From positions 62,189,701-62,253,700 of the forward strand of contig OY288247.1 of assembly GCA_958450325.1 (NCBI GenBank): a stretch of 64,000 bases of DNA, given 5' to 3'. The translations under genes were made by a program, and so were the position numbers. Source of the stretch: Agrostemma githago (lineage: Eukaryota > Streptophyta > Magnoliopsida > Caryophyllales > Caryophyllaceae). A model generated the notes under the pieces. It worked only from the letters and a program-made list of their open reading frames with translations. It searched no databases and had not been told where the DNA came from. This document shows positions 1 to 11,073 of this stretch, piece after piece (the first letter of the stretch is position 1; every line of letters begins with the position of its first letter).

Positions 1-106
1 TTTCCCTTGCTTGGGATGTTCCTTTTCTTTTTGGGTTCCAAGATCCGGGTTCTGTTTCTGATTATGGGGTATTCTTACAGACAAGCCACCCTTCACCAGA
101 TCCAAG

Positions 107-1555
107 GTGCAAGAAGGCGTGGACCAGTTGGCAGCCTCATTGGCTAAAATTGAGACCCAAATGACGAAAATGAGAGAAGACCAAATAGCTCTCATTACCC
201 GTGTAAGCGCCGTGGAACAAGGAACTCCGGGAGGTGGGGTCGAGACTACTGGGCGCTTAGCTGAGTTGGCCAGCGCGGTCCGCAAGCTGCAGGAACAGGT
301 CCATTTGTCGACCAACAACACCATCCACACGGAAAATGCCCGTTCTTATTCGCTCCTGACCGACGAGTTGCCCGCCAATCTCAACCTCACGGGCTTACCG
401 ATGTTCGATGGGACTGAAGACTCGGTACTCCATATCCGGGCCTTCAAGAAGTTCATGGCTGTTAAGGGGGTGAAGTCAACCATGTTCAAGCACCTGTTTT
501 CTTCCTCCCTTGAGAAGCATTCGAAAGCCTGGTACTAGAGACTTGACTCCAAGAAATACAAAACTTGGGATAACGTGGCGACAAAATTTGCTTGGAACTA
601 TGCCGATAACACCGAGATCTAGACTACGATGCGTACTCTGGAGGTCATGGCCCAAGAGCCCAAAGAAGGTTTCACTAAATAGCTTCAAAGGTGGAGGGCC
701 GAAAGCGTGAAGTTGGTTGAAAAGCCCAGCGAAATGGTGTTAGAATCTCCGTGAAAAGGTGAAGAATCTCCTCCCTTCTTACCGGGTTCATCTCCGGTAT
801 GCAGTCGTACCCAAGTTTGCTACCTTAACCGAAATGGGTACAAGAATCGAGGATGACCTAAGGTTAGAAAGCCTTACAAAGGCCCCTGCCAAAGGGTACC
901 AAGGGGCCAGCTTGTCCACCGGCAAGCCCGCAACCGCCGCTGCAACCCGCAACATCTTCGACGAGGTCAATCTACTGGATGCCTCATCCAAAAAGAATAC
1001 CCCAACTTGGGTATTCACTGATATAGGGACCACCTATACCTACGCCTCACAAAGGCTTTCTTCCAAGGGTCTGATCCAGCCGATAGGCCCAACTCCAGAA
1101 GTCCCAGTTGAAAAGCGGTCCAAGAGCTATAACATTGCCAGTACCACCGAGCGAATGGGCACGATACCGAAAAGTGCTGGAAATTGAAGCACCTCATTCA
1201 GAACTTAATCGAAAGCGGGAAAATACCATTGCCTGGAGACAAGCCGATCAACAAGAAAAACCCCTTCAGTGCGCATGCCATTTTTACTGGAGAAGTAATC
1301 GACTGTTCTCATCTCATTTCTCCTTTCATCCCGCAAATTAACGGGATATGGTTCGATGATGAAGACGACGTTTACCTAGCTAAAGGGAAAGCTGTCCCCA
1401 TCACCACTGAAGAAGTCTGGAAGGTTATATCCAAAGCCTTGGCCAGCAATCACCTTGTCACGGCCGGCCGTTCTACTCCGGAAACTGTCACTAAACCTGC
1501 CAGGACGGAACCTACCCTTGAGGAGCCAAGCACTGACACGACTCTAGTCAAGTAA
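107..1555 (+). pseudogene. Tat1 gag (broken)
   Basis: Gag forms the virus-like particle. The first 143 codons give a coiled-coil-like N-terminus rich in heptads, followed by the start of the retrotransposon gag domain (FDGTEDSVLHIRAFKKFM). A stop follows at 536-538 with further stops near 620, 680 and 752. Coding continues in a shifted frame at about 759-1100, then shifts back. Near 1142 a CCHC-type zinc knuckle of the Tat form is visible (CQYHRANGHDTEKC). The frame continues to the TAA at 1553-1555. No clear ATG is seen; the Tat2 copy starts with ATG at the matching place, so the Tat1 start codon may be lost. Boundaries are approximate. Confidence 0.8.
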
Positions 1556-1594
1556 CTGAAAAGGCTTCGAGTTGATCTCACAATATGGCAGCTC

Positions 1595-2836
1595 TTGGTT
1601 AGTTCTCAAGAACATCGGGAAGCGCTTACTAAGGCTCTCGATCAAATCAAGGTCGACTCGTTGGTTACCCCCACTGAAATGGTGGCCACCATCCTACCCC
1701 ATCTAAAGGGAAAATCCAAGGAAGAGGGCCCGCTCATCACCTTCCCCGAGTCTGACTTACCACAATTTGGGGCCATCCATAACCTGACCCTATACATCAC
1801 GGTGATCTGCCGAGGAAAGTACATTCTGATGACCCTGATCGACGACGGGTCCGCTGTAAATGTCCTTCCCTTAAGGATCGCAAAAGCCCTCGGTGTCACC
1901 GAAGCTGACTACCTCCCGACTGCACAAACTATCCGGGCTTTTGACGGAAGCCCGAAATCAGTTGCCGGGGCCGTTAAATTAACAATTATAACCGGCCCTA
2001 TTGAAAAAGAGCTAGAATTTCAGGTGGTTGATGTCACCTCCTCTTTCAACCTTCTACTTAGAAGGCCCTGGATCCACGCGGTCAAAGCCGTATCCTCTAC
2101 CCTCCACAGGAAGGTCAAGATGCCTCTACAAGATGGTGTCGTTACCCTCGAGGCCACTCCCATAACTGTGGCAAGCTGAAACACCGTGGGCCGGGCTGAC
2201 CCATGAGAATTCAACTTCGTGAGAATGATCGAAGAAGAATATCTTTTCAGGTCCTATTTCACTAGTAGCATCGATATGATGCTACAAAACTTGGGTTACC
2301 TACCGGGGGCTACTTCGAGGCCATATCTTCCAGCTGGGAAGATCATCGAGGTCCTAAACGACGGAGAGTCACGATTCGGTTTGGGGTACGCCATAACCCC
2401 GGGAAATGTGGTCCGCGCCGGTATTCAGAAGGCCACCAACGTCATTAAGGGTACCTACTTGGGCCCTTACAGCCCAAGACTGACTGATTACTTCGTTACT
2501 CCAGTATTCGGGTCTGTTCAAGTGGGCCTCTATCAGCCCACCATCACATATCCTGAGACCAAATTGGCTCGGGAATGCAACTATATTCCCGACGACATAT
2601 TTGCCCTCGTCCAAGCTGAATCCTAGGAGGGCGCTGACAATGCCGAGCCTGTGCTGGGGATCCTATTCGAGGAAGACAAAGCCATCCCCATTCCTAAAGA
2701 AGAATTGGTCAACCTAATCCTCTGCCGCAACAAGTTCGATCCAACTAAGCTGATTTCCGAAGTTGGTGCTGACGCCGGGAACAGGTCATGGAGGAGGACT
2801 ATCAAGTGGACCGACAACCAGGGTCGTGTCTACTAG
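1595..2836 (+). pseudogene. Tat1 aspartic protease and gag-pro C-terminal part
   Basis: This is the retropepsin-type protease that cleaves the polyprotein. The flap and active-site region reads LIDDGSAVNVLPL, with DDGS in place of the usual DSGS/DTGS, a form common in plant Ty3/gypsy elements. It lies in the same frame as the zinc knuckle. In-frame stops at 1553-1555, 2177-2179 and 2624-2626 break what was one reading frame running to 2836. The downstream part (2219-2836) is conserved-looking but I assign no domain to it. Confidence 0.75.
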
Positions 2837-2867
2837 CTGACCACCGGTGAAGGAGATATGCCGGATA

Positions 2868-2925
2868 CTGAATCCGAGTCCGAGTCTGAGTCAGAGTCAG
2901 AGTCGGAGTCTGAGTCCCAGTCTAG
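2868..2925 (+). repeat. GAGTCN hexamer microsatellite
   Basis: About nine hexamers of GAGTCN occur directly after the gag-pro frame. In one frame they would encode an acidic Glu-Ser run. The third position varies between copies, so the array is not fresh slippage. Confidence 0.8.
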
Positions 2926-3104
2926 AGGGTCCAGTACTAGAATCGAGTCTGTAACCCATCTTCCTTTAGTTGCATCCACTGGATCTCGGGGTCTGTCCCG
3001 AGAGCACTCCCTATCCCGCCACTGACCAACGACCAGATGGCCGCTCTCTTCAAGCTCTTTTCCAAATTTACTATTAATAAAACGAAAACCGTTCCGCTTA
3101 CGAC
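2926..3104. other. Tat1 spacer between gag-pro and pol
   Basis: Short non-coding stretch. It contains ATTAATAAAACG and TTCCGCTTACGACTTG, recognisably similar to the Tat2 spacer near 34065-34160. In Ogre-type Tat elements an intron lies at this point; no clear pair of splice sites was confirmed here. Confidence 0.45.
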
Positions 3105-4681
3105 TTGTCTTATTTTCAAAATGCTTTCAAAAATTTTATATGTAATGACATTGAAAAACCTGATGAACAGGTACCTCTACCTCTACCTCCACATCTGATC
3201 GAGCAGCTCGAACAAAGGGAATCTCGAGATCCGGTAATTGAAGAAACCGAGTCCATCAATGTGGGAACCACTTTAGAGCCCCAGATGCTTAAGTTAGGTT
3301 TATCCTTATATCCCGAGGAGAGACAACAATTCACAGACCTCCTCCAAGAATTCAAGGATGTCTTCGCATGGTCCTATAAGGACATGCCGGGGATAGATCG
3401 GGAAATAGCTGAACATCGTATACCCATCAAAGATGGGTGTAAACCGGTAAAACAGAAGCTCCGAAGAATGAGGCCCGAATGGTCTCTCAAATTCAAAGAA
3501 AAAGTCGACAAACAATTCAAAGCAGGCTTCATACAAGTGTCTGAATATCCAAAATGGGTTGCAAACATCGTTCCGGTACCTAAAAAGGACGGTAAGGTGC
3601 GGGTATGTGTAGACTTCCGGGACCTTAATAAGGCCAGCCCAAAAGACTATTTTTCGTTGCCACACATCGATATACTGGTGGATAAGACGGCCGACCATGC
3701 CCTCCTATCATTTATGGACGGGTATGCCGGGTACAATCAAATCAAAATGGCGGAAGAAAACATGAGTAAGACCACTTTCATTACACCTTGAGGTACTTAC
3801 TGTTACACCGTTATGCCATTTGGTCTCATTAACGCAGGGGCCACTTATCAACGAACCGCCACAACCTTACTACACGACATGATGCATAAGGAAGTGGAGG
3901 TTTATGTGGACGACATGATCGTCAAGTCCAAAGACCGAAGCGGGCACATTGAGGCCCTAAGAAAATTCTTTACCCGACAACGCACATACAGCATGAGGCT
4001 AAACCCTCAAAAATGCAGTTTCGGGGTAACATCAGGCAAATTACTGGGCTATATCGTTAACCAACGTGGCATCGAGGTCGACCCAGCTAAAATCAAAGCC
4101 ATCACCGAGATGCAGGCACCCAAAACCAAAAAAGAAATAAGGGGGTTTCTCGGGAAAGTCCAATACATTAGCCGATTTATTTCGAAGTTAACCATGGTAT
4201 GTGAACCCATTTTCAAGAAACTTAAGATAGGAGAACGAACACTGTGGGACGATAAATGTCAAACGGCTTTCGATAAAATCAAGGAGATTCTGTCTGCACC
4301 GCCGGTATTAATGCCACCTCAATCCAGTTTGCCTTTGTCGTTATACCTAACAATGACCGAGACAGCCATGGGGGCTATGCTGGCCCAGACAGTCGATTCA
4401 GAAGAACGGGCTATTTACTACATCAGTAAAAAGTTCCTGGAATACGAATGCAAGTATACGATGCTCAAGAAAACGTGCCTAGCTTCGGTCTGGGCCACTA
4501 AGAAGCTTCGACACTATATACATGTTCTATCTAAAATGGATCCTATCAAGTACCTGTTCGAGAAGCCCATCCTCAATGGCAGGATGTCCAGATGGACTTT
4601 AATGTTAGCTGAGTTCGACCTCAAGTTCGTACCATTAAAAGGCATCAAAGGCCGGGTAGTAGCCGAGTTTCTCGCCGATAG
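3105..4681 (+). pseudogene. Tat1 reverse transcriptase and first RNase H (broken by stop and insertion)
   Basis: Reverse transcribes the element RNA. Visible RT blocks include VPKKDGKVRVCVDFRDLNKA, SFMDGYAGYNQI and MPFGLINAGATYQ. The catalytic box is YVDDM at 3903-3917. An RNase H connection with YISKKFLEYE and a LAEFDLKF block follows. A TGA at 3789-3791 replaces the Trp codon of the usual FGTYCY region; the frame is otherwise open. The frame runs straight into the second RNase H once the Cassandra insertion and one copy of its 5-bp duplication are discounted, so insertion followed or accompanied decay of a collinear pol. Confidence 0.9.
4677..4681. other. Target site duplication, left (GATAG)
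   Basis: Matches 5960-5964 exactly. Removing the insertion and one copy restores a collinear pol frame. Confidence 0.9.
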
Positions 4682-4760
4682 TGTAACACCTAGAAATTCC
4701 CCCAGAATCCACCCCCGCTAGGTGCCAAATGCACGGTCGCAGGGTTGCTATGATACCATT

Positions 4761-5066
4761 TGTAACACCCCGACCCATCCTAGGGCCGAAAATGTTAACC
4801 GCGGTAGCTCGCCAGGCTTTGTACTGGTCCCACAGACCAACACGAGTCCTTTCCAGCGCATTTTGTCCTCACTCATGTGCATCCTGGAAACCTTCCCAAG
4901 AGGTCGCCCATCCTAAGATTGCTCCCAGTCAAGCACGCTTAACTGCAGAGTTCTTATCATGGGCAAACCAGAAAAGAAAGTGCACTTTGTTGATATGAGT
5001 AGTACTTTAAATCCCTTTAAGTAAAGCTCATAAATAGGACATCTTCAATCAATGTGGGGTGTTTCA
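4761..5066 (-). repeat. Cassandra LTR copy 1 (306 bp)
   Basis: Starts TGTAACACCCC and ends GGGGTGTTTCA. Preceded by a primer site copy with one mismatch (TGGTATCATAGC, minus strand, 4747-4758). The 5S-like segment is at 4891-4954; its C-box reads GGATGGGCGACCTCT, two changes from the plant 5S consensus. Confidence 0.9.
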
Positions 5067-5130
5067 ATCACTCCCACTTGAAGAACGCAACGTCCTCGTT
5101 GCGCCTGGCAGCATAACCGCTGACCCAGAA

Positions 5131-5236
5131 TTTCGCCAAATGTTAGAATTTTTGAGTTTAATGATATTTAATTCCCCTAGAAATGTAATCCCCTAGAAAT
5201 GTTTCTCGCCGATAGTGTTTCTCGCCGAGTTTTAAT
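5131..5236. other. Patchwork filler DNA between Cassandra LTR 1 and LTR 2
   Basis: This 106-bp stretch replaces the primer-site end of an internal region and the first bases of LTR 2. It contains TGAGTTTAATGATATTTA (5153-5170), identical to 24011-24028, and TGTAATCCCCTAGAAAT (5184-5200), the exact complement of the chromovirus LTR terminus at 27362-27378. It also holds GTTTCTCGCCGATAGTG (5201-5217), identical to the left insertion junction at 4667-4683. It reads as break repair by serial template switching. Confidence 0.75.
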
Positions 5237-5535
5237 CCCGGCCCAATCCTAGGACCGGAAATGTTAGTGGCGGTAGCTCGCCAGGCTCTGTACTGGTCTC
5301 ACAGACCAACACGAGTCCTTTCCAGCGCATTTTGTTCTCACTCATGCGCATCCTGGAAACCTTCCCAGGAGGTCACCGATCCTAAGATTGCTCCCACTCA
5401 AGCACGCTTAACTGTGGAGTTCTTATCATGGCCAAACCAGAAAAGAAAGTGCACTTTGTTGGTATGAATAGTAATTTCAATCCCTTTAAGCAAAGCTCAT
5501 AAATAGGACATCTTCAATCAATGTGGGGTGTTTCA
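5237..5535 (-). repeat. Cassandra LTR copy 2 (terminus lost)
   Basis: Homologous to the other two copies from CCCGGCCC onward and ends with TGTTTCA at 5535. The first few bases of the terminus are replaced by filler. The 5S-like segment is at 5360-5423; its C-box carries one change. Confidence 0.88.
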
Positions 5536-5652
5536 ATCACTCCCACTTGAAGAACGCAACGTCCTCGTTGCGCCTGGCAGCATAACCGCTGACCCAGAAT
5601 CCACCCCCGCTAGGTGCCAAATGCACGGTCGCAGGGTTGCTCTGATACCATT

Positions 5653-5959
5653 TGTAACACCCCGGCCCAATCCTAGGACCGAAAATGTTAGTGGCGGTAG
5701 CTCGCCAGGCTCTGTACTGGTCTCACAGACCAACACGAGTTCTTTCCAGCGCATTTTGTCCTCACTCATGCGCATCCTGGAAACCTTCCTAGGAGGTCAC
5801 CCATCCTAAGATTGCTCCCACTCAAGCACGCTTAACTGTGGAGTTCTTATCATGGGAAAACCAGAAAAGAAAGTGCACTTTGTTGGTATGAGTAGTACTT
5901 TCAATCCCTTTAAGCAAAGCTCATAAATAGGACATCTTCAATCAATGTGGGGTGTTTCA
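5653..5959 (-). repeat. Cassandra LTR copy 3 (307 bp, most intact)
   Basis: Complete termini and a perfect adjoining primer site. A TATA-like CCTATTTATGAG (minus) is at about 5921-5932. Confidence 0.9.
5783..5847 (-). ncRNA. 5S rRNA-like segment within Cassandra LTR 3
   Basis: The minus strand carries the internal RNA polymerase III promoter of plant 5S rRNA: A-box AGTTAAGCGTGCTTG and C-box GGATGGGTGACCTCC are intact and at nearly normal spacing. The 5' part of 5S is not recognisable, so this is not a ribosomal 5S gene. Confidence 0.85.
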
Positions 5960-6609
5960 GATAGTCCCGTATCTGAAGAAGGGTACACCGATACTTGGGC
6001 CTTTCCAGATGAAGACATATTCCATACCGACACAGAGACATGGGATCTGTATTTTGACGGGGCATCCAATTTCCGAGGGTTCGGATTCGGCATTTATCTA
6101 ATATCACCAAAAGGAGAGCACACGCCGTTATCCATTAAACTGGATTTTGACGTGACTAACAACACAGCCGAATATGAAGCATGCATTCACGGGCTGCAAG
6201 CCGCCACTGATCTAGGAATAACAAACCTTCGGGTCCACGGTGACTCATCTCTAGTCATCAACCAAGCTCTTCAAAAATGGAAGAATCGAAACGCCAATCT
6301 CGTGGCCTACCAGGAGTGAGTAAGGGTTCTCGAAAAACAATTCCAAAAGGTAGAATACATTTATCTACCCCGGGAAGAAAACCAGTTCGCAGATGCGCTT
6401 TCCAAGCTAGCATCCTTATTAAATATCCCAGAGCATCTTACCAGTATGCCGATTTGCGTCGAAAGACGGTCCGAGCCGGCATATATCCACGCCATCCAAG
6501 CTATCGAAATAACTGATCCGGAACCTTGGTATCAGGCTTTTCTAACCTACTTAACAACGGGAGAATATCCTCCGGGAACTGAAAACCGGGCCAAGAAAGC
6601 CTTGGAAGA
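5960..6609 (+). pseudogene. Tat1 second (archaeal-type) RNase H
   Basis: The second RNase H domain of Tat elements, thought to complement the first in removing RNA from the hybrid. Visible core: WDLYFDGASNFRGFGFGIYL, then VTNNTAEYEACIHGL and LRVHGDSSLVINQ, giving the Asp, Glu and Asp of the active site. Ends with a PREENQFADALSKLAS block. The frame is that of the upstream RT after the Cassandra insertion is discounted. One in-frame TGA at 6317-6319. A frameshift near 6620 separates it from the integrase. Confidence 0.88.
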
Positions 6610-7776
6610 TTGGCAACCCAATTCGTTCGTACAGACGACGGACATTTACACAAAAAGACGGCACAGAGGGCTCTCCTCCTGTGTATCGAGAAAATACAGG
6701 CCGAGAAGGTTATGGCCGAAGTACACGATGGTGAAAATGGCCCGCATATGAACGCCCATATGCTAGCCCGAAAAATCATGAGGCTCGGATCTTATTGGAA
6801 CACCATGGAAACTGACTGTCAGTTATATGTCAAACACTGTCATAACTGTCAGATTTTTGCCAATGTACAACATATGCCGTCATCCCTACTATACACCATG
6901 AAATCACCATGATCGTTTTCAACGTGGGGTATTGATATAATTGGAAAGGTAAACCCCTCCGGGACGGGAGGTCACTGTTTCATTTTGGTGGCTATCGACT
7001 ATTTCACCAAATGGGTCGAAGCCGAGTCATACTGAATTTTGAACGCCAAGCATGTGGCTATATTTATCCAAAACAAGATTATATGCCGGTACGGGATCTC
7101 GCACGAGTTCATCAGTGATCATGGGACCCATTTCCAAGCCGAAACCGCTACTTTGCTAGCGAAATATAAAATCCAAAGGCATACATCTTCGCCCTATCGT
7201 CCTCAAACAAATGGAGTGGTGAAGGCAGGTAATAAAACGATTGTCACCATACTTAAAAAGATGGCTGAGAATTACCGGGACTGGCCCGACAAAATACCTT
7301 TCGCCTTGTGGGGGTACCGAACGTCAATTCACACCGCAACCGGAGCAACTCCCTATTATTTGACGTACGGATTGGAAGCGGTCCAACCAGTCGAACTGGA
7401 AGTACCATCTCTTAGGATTTTAATTGAGAGCCAGGTGCCTGAAGCAGATTGGGTCCAAGCCCGATATGACTCGTTAGTTCTTTTGGACGAACGACGGTCC
7501 CGGGCCCCCAACAACATTCAGATATATCAAAAAAGGATCTAACGGGCTTTCAACAAAAGAGTTAGGCCCAGAAATATTAAAGAACGGGATCTGGTTCTGA
7601 AATCGGTCCGTGCATTACTACCAGTCGACCCTAGAGAAAAATTCAAACCCAATTGGGTTGGGCCATATTTAGTAAAGAAATTCCTATCAGTAGGAGCAGT
7701 GATGCTAACGGACTTGGATGGGAACGAATTCGTCAACCGAACCAACTTGGACCAGTTGAAGCGTTACTACCCCTAA
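6610..7776 (+). pseudogene. Tat1 integrase (active-site Glu replaced)
   Basis: Inserts element cDNA into the genome. The N-terminal HHCC zinc finger is present (HDGENGPHMNAH, then HCHNC). The core gives the first Asp in WGIDIIGK and the second in FISDHGTH. The third catalytic residue should be the Glu three residues after the Asn-Gly of PQTNG, but the sequence reads PQTNGVVKAGN, so Lys stands there. The C-terminal part ends NLDQLKRYYP at 7776. In-frame stops at 6910-6912, 7033-7035 and 7540-7542. Confidence 0.9.
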
Positions 7777-8167
7777 ACCTATCTCAATGCCATTTGCAAT
7801 AAGTTTATAAATTTTTTATAAATTTTCAAAATTATAAGCAAGTCAATAAGCTAGGATTATTTATCCTACTGTCACACATCTCGAACTAATAGTCTTGGTG
7901 TATTTCGAAGTTGCAAAAATCTATGTTTGAGCTACGTTTAGTTTGATTCCGCTAATTGTGGATACGTAGGCAACCCCTCAAAAGGGTACAACCACTACAA
8001 TAACAAAAAGACGGGAACAGTATTCACTAATATGTCTTTTATTAAAAACCCGATAAACCCGGGAATTTCAAAAATTACATCACACCATAAATAAAACAAA
8101 CGCCAAAAAAAGCACACCACAAAAAATAATAGTAATACTTAGATAATAAAACTAAAGAGGCTAGTAT
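7777..8167. other. Tat1 post-pol non-coding stretch with conserved box
   Basis: No gene. Contains a conserved box at 7941-7976 (GTTTGATTCC, then GGATACGTAGG, then CAACCC) which recurs after pol in Tat2 at 36243-36279, although the surrounding sequence has diverged. Confidence 0.7.
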
Positions 8168-9087
8168 TTAGGGCATTTTGCCCTTTCCCTTGTCCTTTGG
8201 GTCGCGTGGAGCCCAAGGTCGACGGGGCGGGGGCGAACGTTCCCGGATCACCAAGGGGACCTCCTTTGCTCGAACGCGTTTCTTCGATAACGGGTCTTCT
8301 GCCGTTGAAACCGTTCCAAGTCGAGCCCGTACGTGCTCGGGTAGCCTGCCTCGAGGACCAAGTCGGTCCTGAACTTTTAGCTTGGGACCAAGTTTCCTTT
8401 CTAGGTCTGTCTGGGGGCTCACATTCCCCCGTACACTTCTAGTACTGGACCCTTCAACTTGAGTCCTAGCTATCCCTTTCTGGCCTGACATCACTCGATC
8501 CAATGTAGCTAGAGTCTCACCCTCATCAAAGAAGCCTCTGTTGTCTTTAGACTGTTCTCGGCGAAGCAGGTCAAAAGCCTCATCAACCTTTAGGGCAGCT
8601 CGGGCTTTGGCAGAATCCATTTTTGTCCATTTCACGTAAGAGTCTGTGATACCCAAATAGAATGAATAGACTTGGGAATAGACCAAGTAGCCCGTGTGTA
8701 CCAGCGTTGCATCTAGGTATCGCACATCACATCCGTCAGTTGGGTAGATTCACTCACAACCGCTTCAATTTTTGGGATCCTCTGGAACCGACCATACTGC
8801 CTAAGTATGCGGTTGGGATAAAGATGAATTGTCTGCCTAAAGGATAAGATCACCTGGTATCGCGCCCTATCCCTTGATTCCAAGCCGTTCAAAACATAAA
8901 TGGGCCACCACGGCACCATCCATTGGATCAAAGGGCCACTATGGAAAGACAACACTTCATCCCAAAATTTTTGAGTATTGTGGCGAGAAAAATCGACGGT
9001 CCGTCTCCTGATCATCACCTGATTAGGTCGATATCGACTTGGGTCAAGGAGAGGATCTACGATCGATAGCCTTTCAAATAACCAAAG

Positions 9088-9341
9088 CTGAAAAAGAAAA
9101 GACAAAATATGAGTTCCAGGGCAAAAATCGATGTCCCCCCAAAGGCACTCGATCGAGTGCCTAGAGGTCACTCGATCGAGTGATACTCCTGTAGCCGAAC
9201 AGGAGGTTTTTAATGAAGGCACTCGATCGAGTGCCAGGGTGACTCGATCAAGTGCCCGCTGTAGCAAAAATCGAAAAAAAATAAAAAAAAGATCGAAAAT
9301 TGAAAAATAAAAAAAAATCAGAAAAATCTGAAGCGATATAC
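9088..9341 (-). other. Predicted intron of antisense gene A
   Basis: 254 bp, AT-rich, polypyrimidine tract before the acceptor AG. It houses the first Tat1 palindrome array. The homologous intron of gene B (about 37604-37526) is about 79 bp and lacks the array. Confidence 0.7.
9144..9256. repeat. Palindrome array P1 (CTCGATCGAG cores)
   Basis: Four cores start at 9148, 9171, 9222 and 9243, offsets 0, 23, 74 and 95. The first and third extend to GGCACTCGATCGAGTGCC; the second to TCACTCGATCGAGTGA. Spacers are not conserved. Confidence 0.9.
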
Positions 9342-10077
9342 CTGTAGAAGACGAGTACTCCCGGTAAAACGAATCGACGAGTCTCTTTTGCGATTATCTA
9401 GACCTTGGATAATTTCCCCGGTAATCAGCCAAGCCGGACTGTGCTCCGTCTCCATCAGGTCGACCACAGTGAAAATTCGGACATGACCCATGCATGACAG
9501 CAAATCCATATGACCTTCGAGGCATAAACATGGGGCATACAAAAAGCAAAAGCCCCGGCTATGGACCGGCCTAACCCGAACATCATGTGGGTTCATAAAC
9601 TTTTCAGCCAAGTCGATCAAAGAAATAGTATCCCGCTCAGTCGTGCGGGATACTTCCATATGAGAGAGCCCTAAAAATTCCCTTAATTTCCTCCTTGGAT
9701 CATGGACCGAAAACGGGACAGTAGGACGAAGTATAGGGTTTCATCCTCCTCCAGCAGCAATTTCCTCAAGGATAGGACAAATTTTTCCTCGAGGAAGGGC
9801 AAAGACATGATATGTGTCATCCCAATAGGACAAACATGCATCAAGAAAGTGACGATCCACGTACATCTGGCGGATTGTGAATAGCTGAGTGATACCATTC
9901 TGATTCAGAGCTACTTTGTCTGCGTCTCTAAAGCATCGGGACCAATCTTTCAGCATTCCGATCAAACGTTCAATTCCCATGGCTAGATGACTTGAGAAGA
10001 ATAAGGATTCTCGGGTTTGTTCTCTTTAAGGAGGAGAAGGTTATGAGAATTATTAGAAAACTAAAGCAGGAGATGGG

Positions 10078-10085
10078 TATTTATA
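10078..10085 (-). promoter_or_regulatory. Candidate TATA box of antisense gene A
   Basis: Minus strand reads TATAAATA within GGGGTTATAAATACCC, about 98 bp upstream of the ATG at 9980, with a CT-rich leader between. A promoter role is inferred. Confidence 0.55.
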
Positions 10086-10640
10086 ACCCCAAATCCGGGT
10101 ACTCTTCCTTCTTTTAGGATTCCTAATCCTAGAGGGTTTAGCATACAGGCCCCATCCCAATTCTTCAGTTAGTGCAGGAATGGGTCATCCCGAGCATTCC
10201 TATTCCCTTTCAGAGTCAAAATCCTCAAATTTGCAGAATTCAAAAAAAAAAAAAAAAAGAAAAATCCGAATTTTTTTAAAATTTCTATTCCCCAGCGTGA
10301 GTCATTTTTTACCTAAATGTTACATGCAAAATTTCACGTAACTATACACAGGTGCGACTCAAGCATGGCCATACAACTCACTCCCCAGCAGAAAGCCCAA
10401 GGCAGTCTTTCTCCTAAAAACGGTACGGGATGGGCCTACATACAGGCGCACCCAGAACTTATGCAACAAGTCCAAATCCCCACGGAGTTATCATCAGCTC
10501 AGATATGATTTCTAACCTATGGCTGGCGAGCCCTTCACGCAAGTCTAATGGACTATAAACGACCCGACCGGAAGTCTGCCAGGTCTTAATCTTTGATTAG
10601 GCCTGGTAGCTACTCTGACTTTCGCCCTGTCCAAGCCTCA

Positions 10641-10656
10641 GTCAGAGTGGGAGCTC
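10641..10656 (+). promoter_or_regulatory. Polypurine tract of Tat1
   Basis: GTCAGAGTGGGAGCTC directly precedes the LTR start TGTAGACACCC. This is the usual primer for plus-strand synthesis. Confidence 0.7.
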
Positions 10657-11073
10657 TGTAGACACCCACATTTGGCCGTTAGGTGTCTATGGCAGCTTCC
10701 AAAAAACATCCGATGATGATCGGATGCAAACATGCTTTGACGTACTCGAATATGGGCTCGAAATCATTAGCATTTGGCTTGGGCTTTTTACGGAGTACAA
10801 ATCTCACAAAACCAACCTCAAATTCAGGCCCAACGGGTTATTTCCAATCAAATAAGACTAATTTGGGTCGAATCCAACACCAAGAGCAAAACCGTCTTTT
10901 AGCGACCGAGTCAAACCCCGGTCAAAGACGTTTCGAGGCGTAAATATCTGCTGCGTCACGTTGGAAGTCCAACTAGGAATCCAATGCTACAAAAAATCAC
11001 CTACAAAAAAGATTAAATAATTCCGTTAGAGATAAAACTCGATCTCTAAAAGAGCCTTCTACTCGACCTAGAC

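Larger units (their letters stand above)
4682..5959 (-). mobile_element. Cassandra-type TRIM, tandem multi-LTR copy inserted in Tat1 pol
   Basis: Non-coding mini-retrotransposon with 5S rRNA-like sequence in its LTRs, the hallmark of Cassandra. LTR ends in plus orientation are TGTAACACCCC and GGGGTGTTTCA, which are inverted repeats. The initiator-Met primer site, TGGTATCAGAGC on the minus strand (5639-5650), follows the 5' LTR at 5653-5959, and a purine tract AAGTGGGAGTGAT precedes the next LTR at 5535. Internal region is only about 117 bp. The insertion is flanked by GATAG at 4677-4681 and 5960-5964. It contains three LTRs plus a short remnant of a fourth (TGTAACACC at 4682-4690), arranged in tandem and sharing internal segments. 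Confidence 0.92.
8168..9980 (-). pseudogene. Antisense PMD-like gene A of Tat1 (two exons)
   Basis: An accessory gene running opposite to pol between pol and the 3' LTR; extra ORFs here are known in Tat elements, function unknown. Exon 1 (9980-9342) begins MGIERLIGMLKDWS and holds a PMD-type block, YWDDTYHVFALPRGKICP. Exon 2 (9087-8168) begins LWLFERL and includes WMVPWWPIY and RILRQYGRFQRIP; it ends in a basic DKGKGKMP tail. The intron is bounded by CAG/GTATAT and TTTTTCAG, phase 0. Damage: one TGA at 9743-9741 and one frameshift near 8725. Gene B in Tat2 shares the blocks, intron position and basic tail, which supports the model. Confidence 0.75.
9981..10656. other. Tat1 region between antisense gene A and 3' LTR
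   Basis: Contains the antisense promoter, a 16-A run near 10243-10258 and, from about 10500, a block homologous to the one preceding the Tat2 LTR (43965-44121). Ends in the polypurine tract. No gene seen. Confidence 0.7.

Noticed and set aside
4891..5847. Three 5S rRNA-like segments as ribosomal 5S genes
   Set aside because: Only the 3' two-thirds resembles 5S, and each lies within a Cassandra LTR bounded by TG/CA ends. No 5S spacer array is present.
10243..10258. Poly-A run as a retroposon tail
   Set aside because: It lies inside Tat1 internal sequence with no flanking duplication and no SINE or LINE features upstream.
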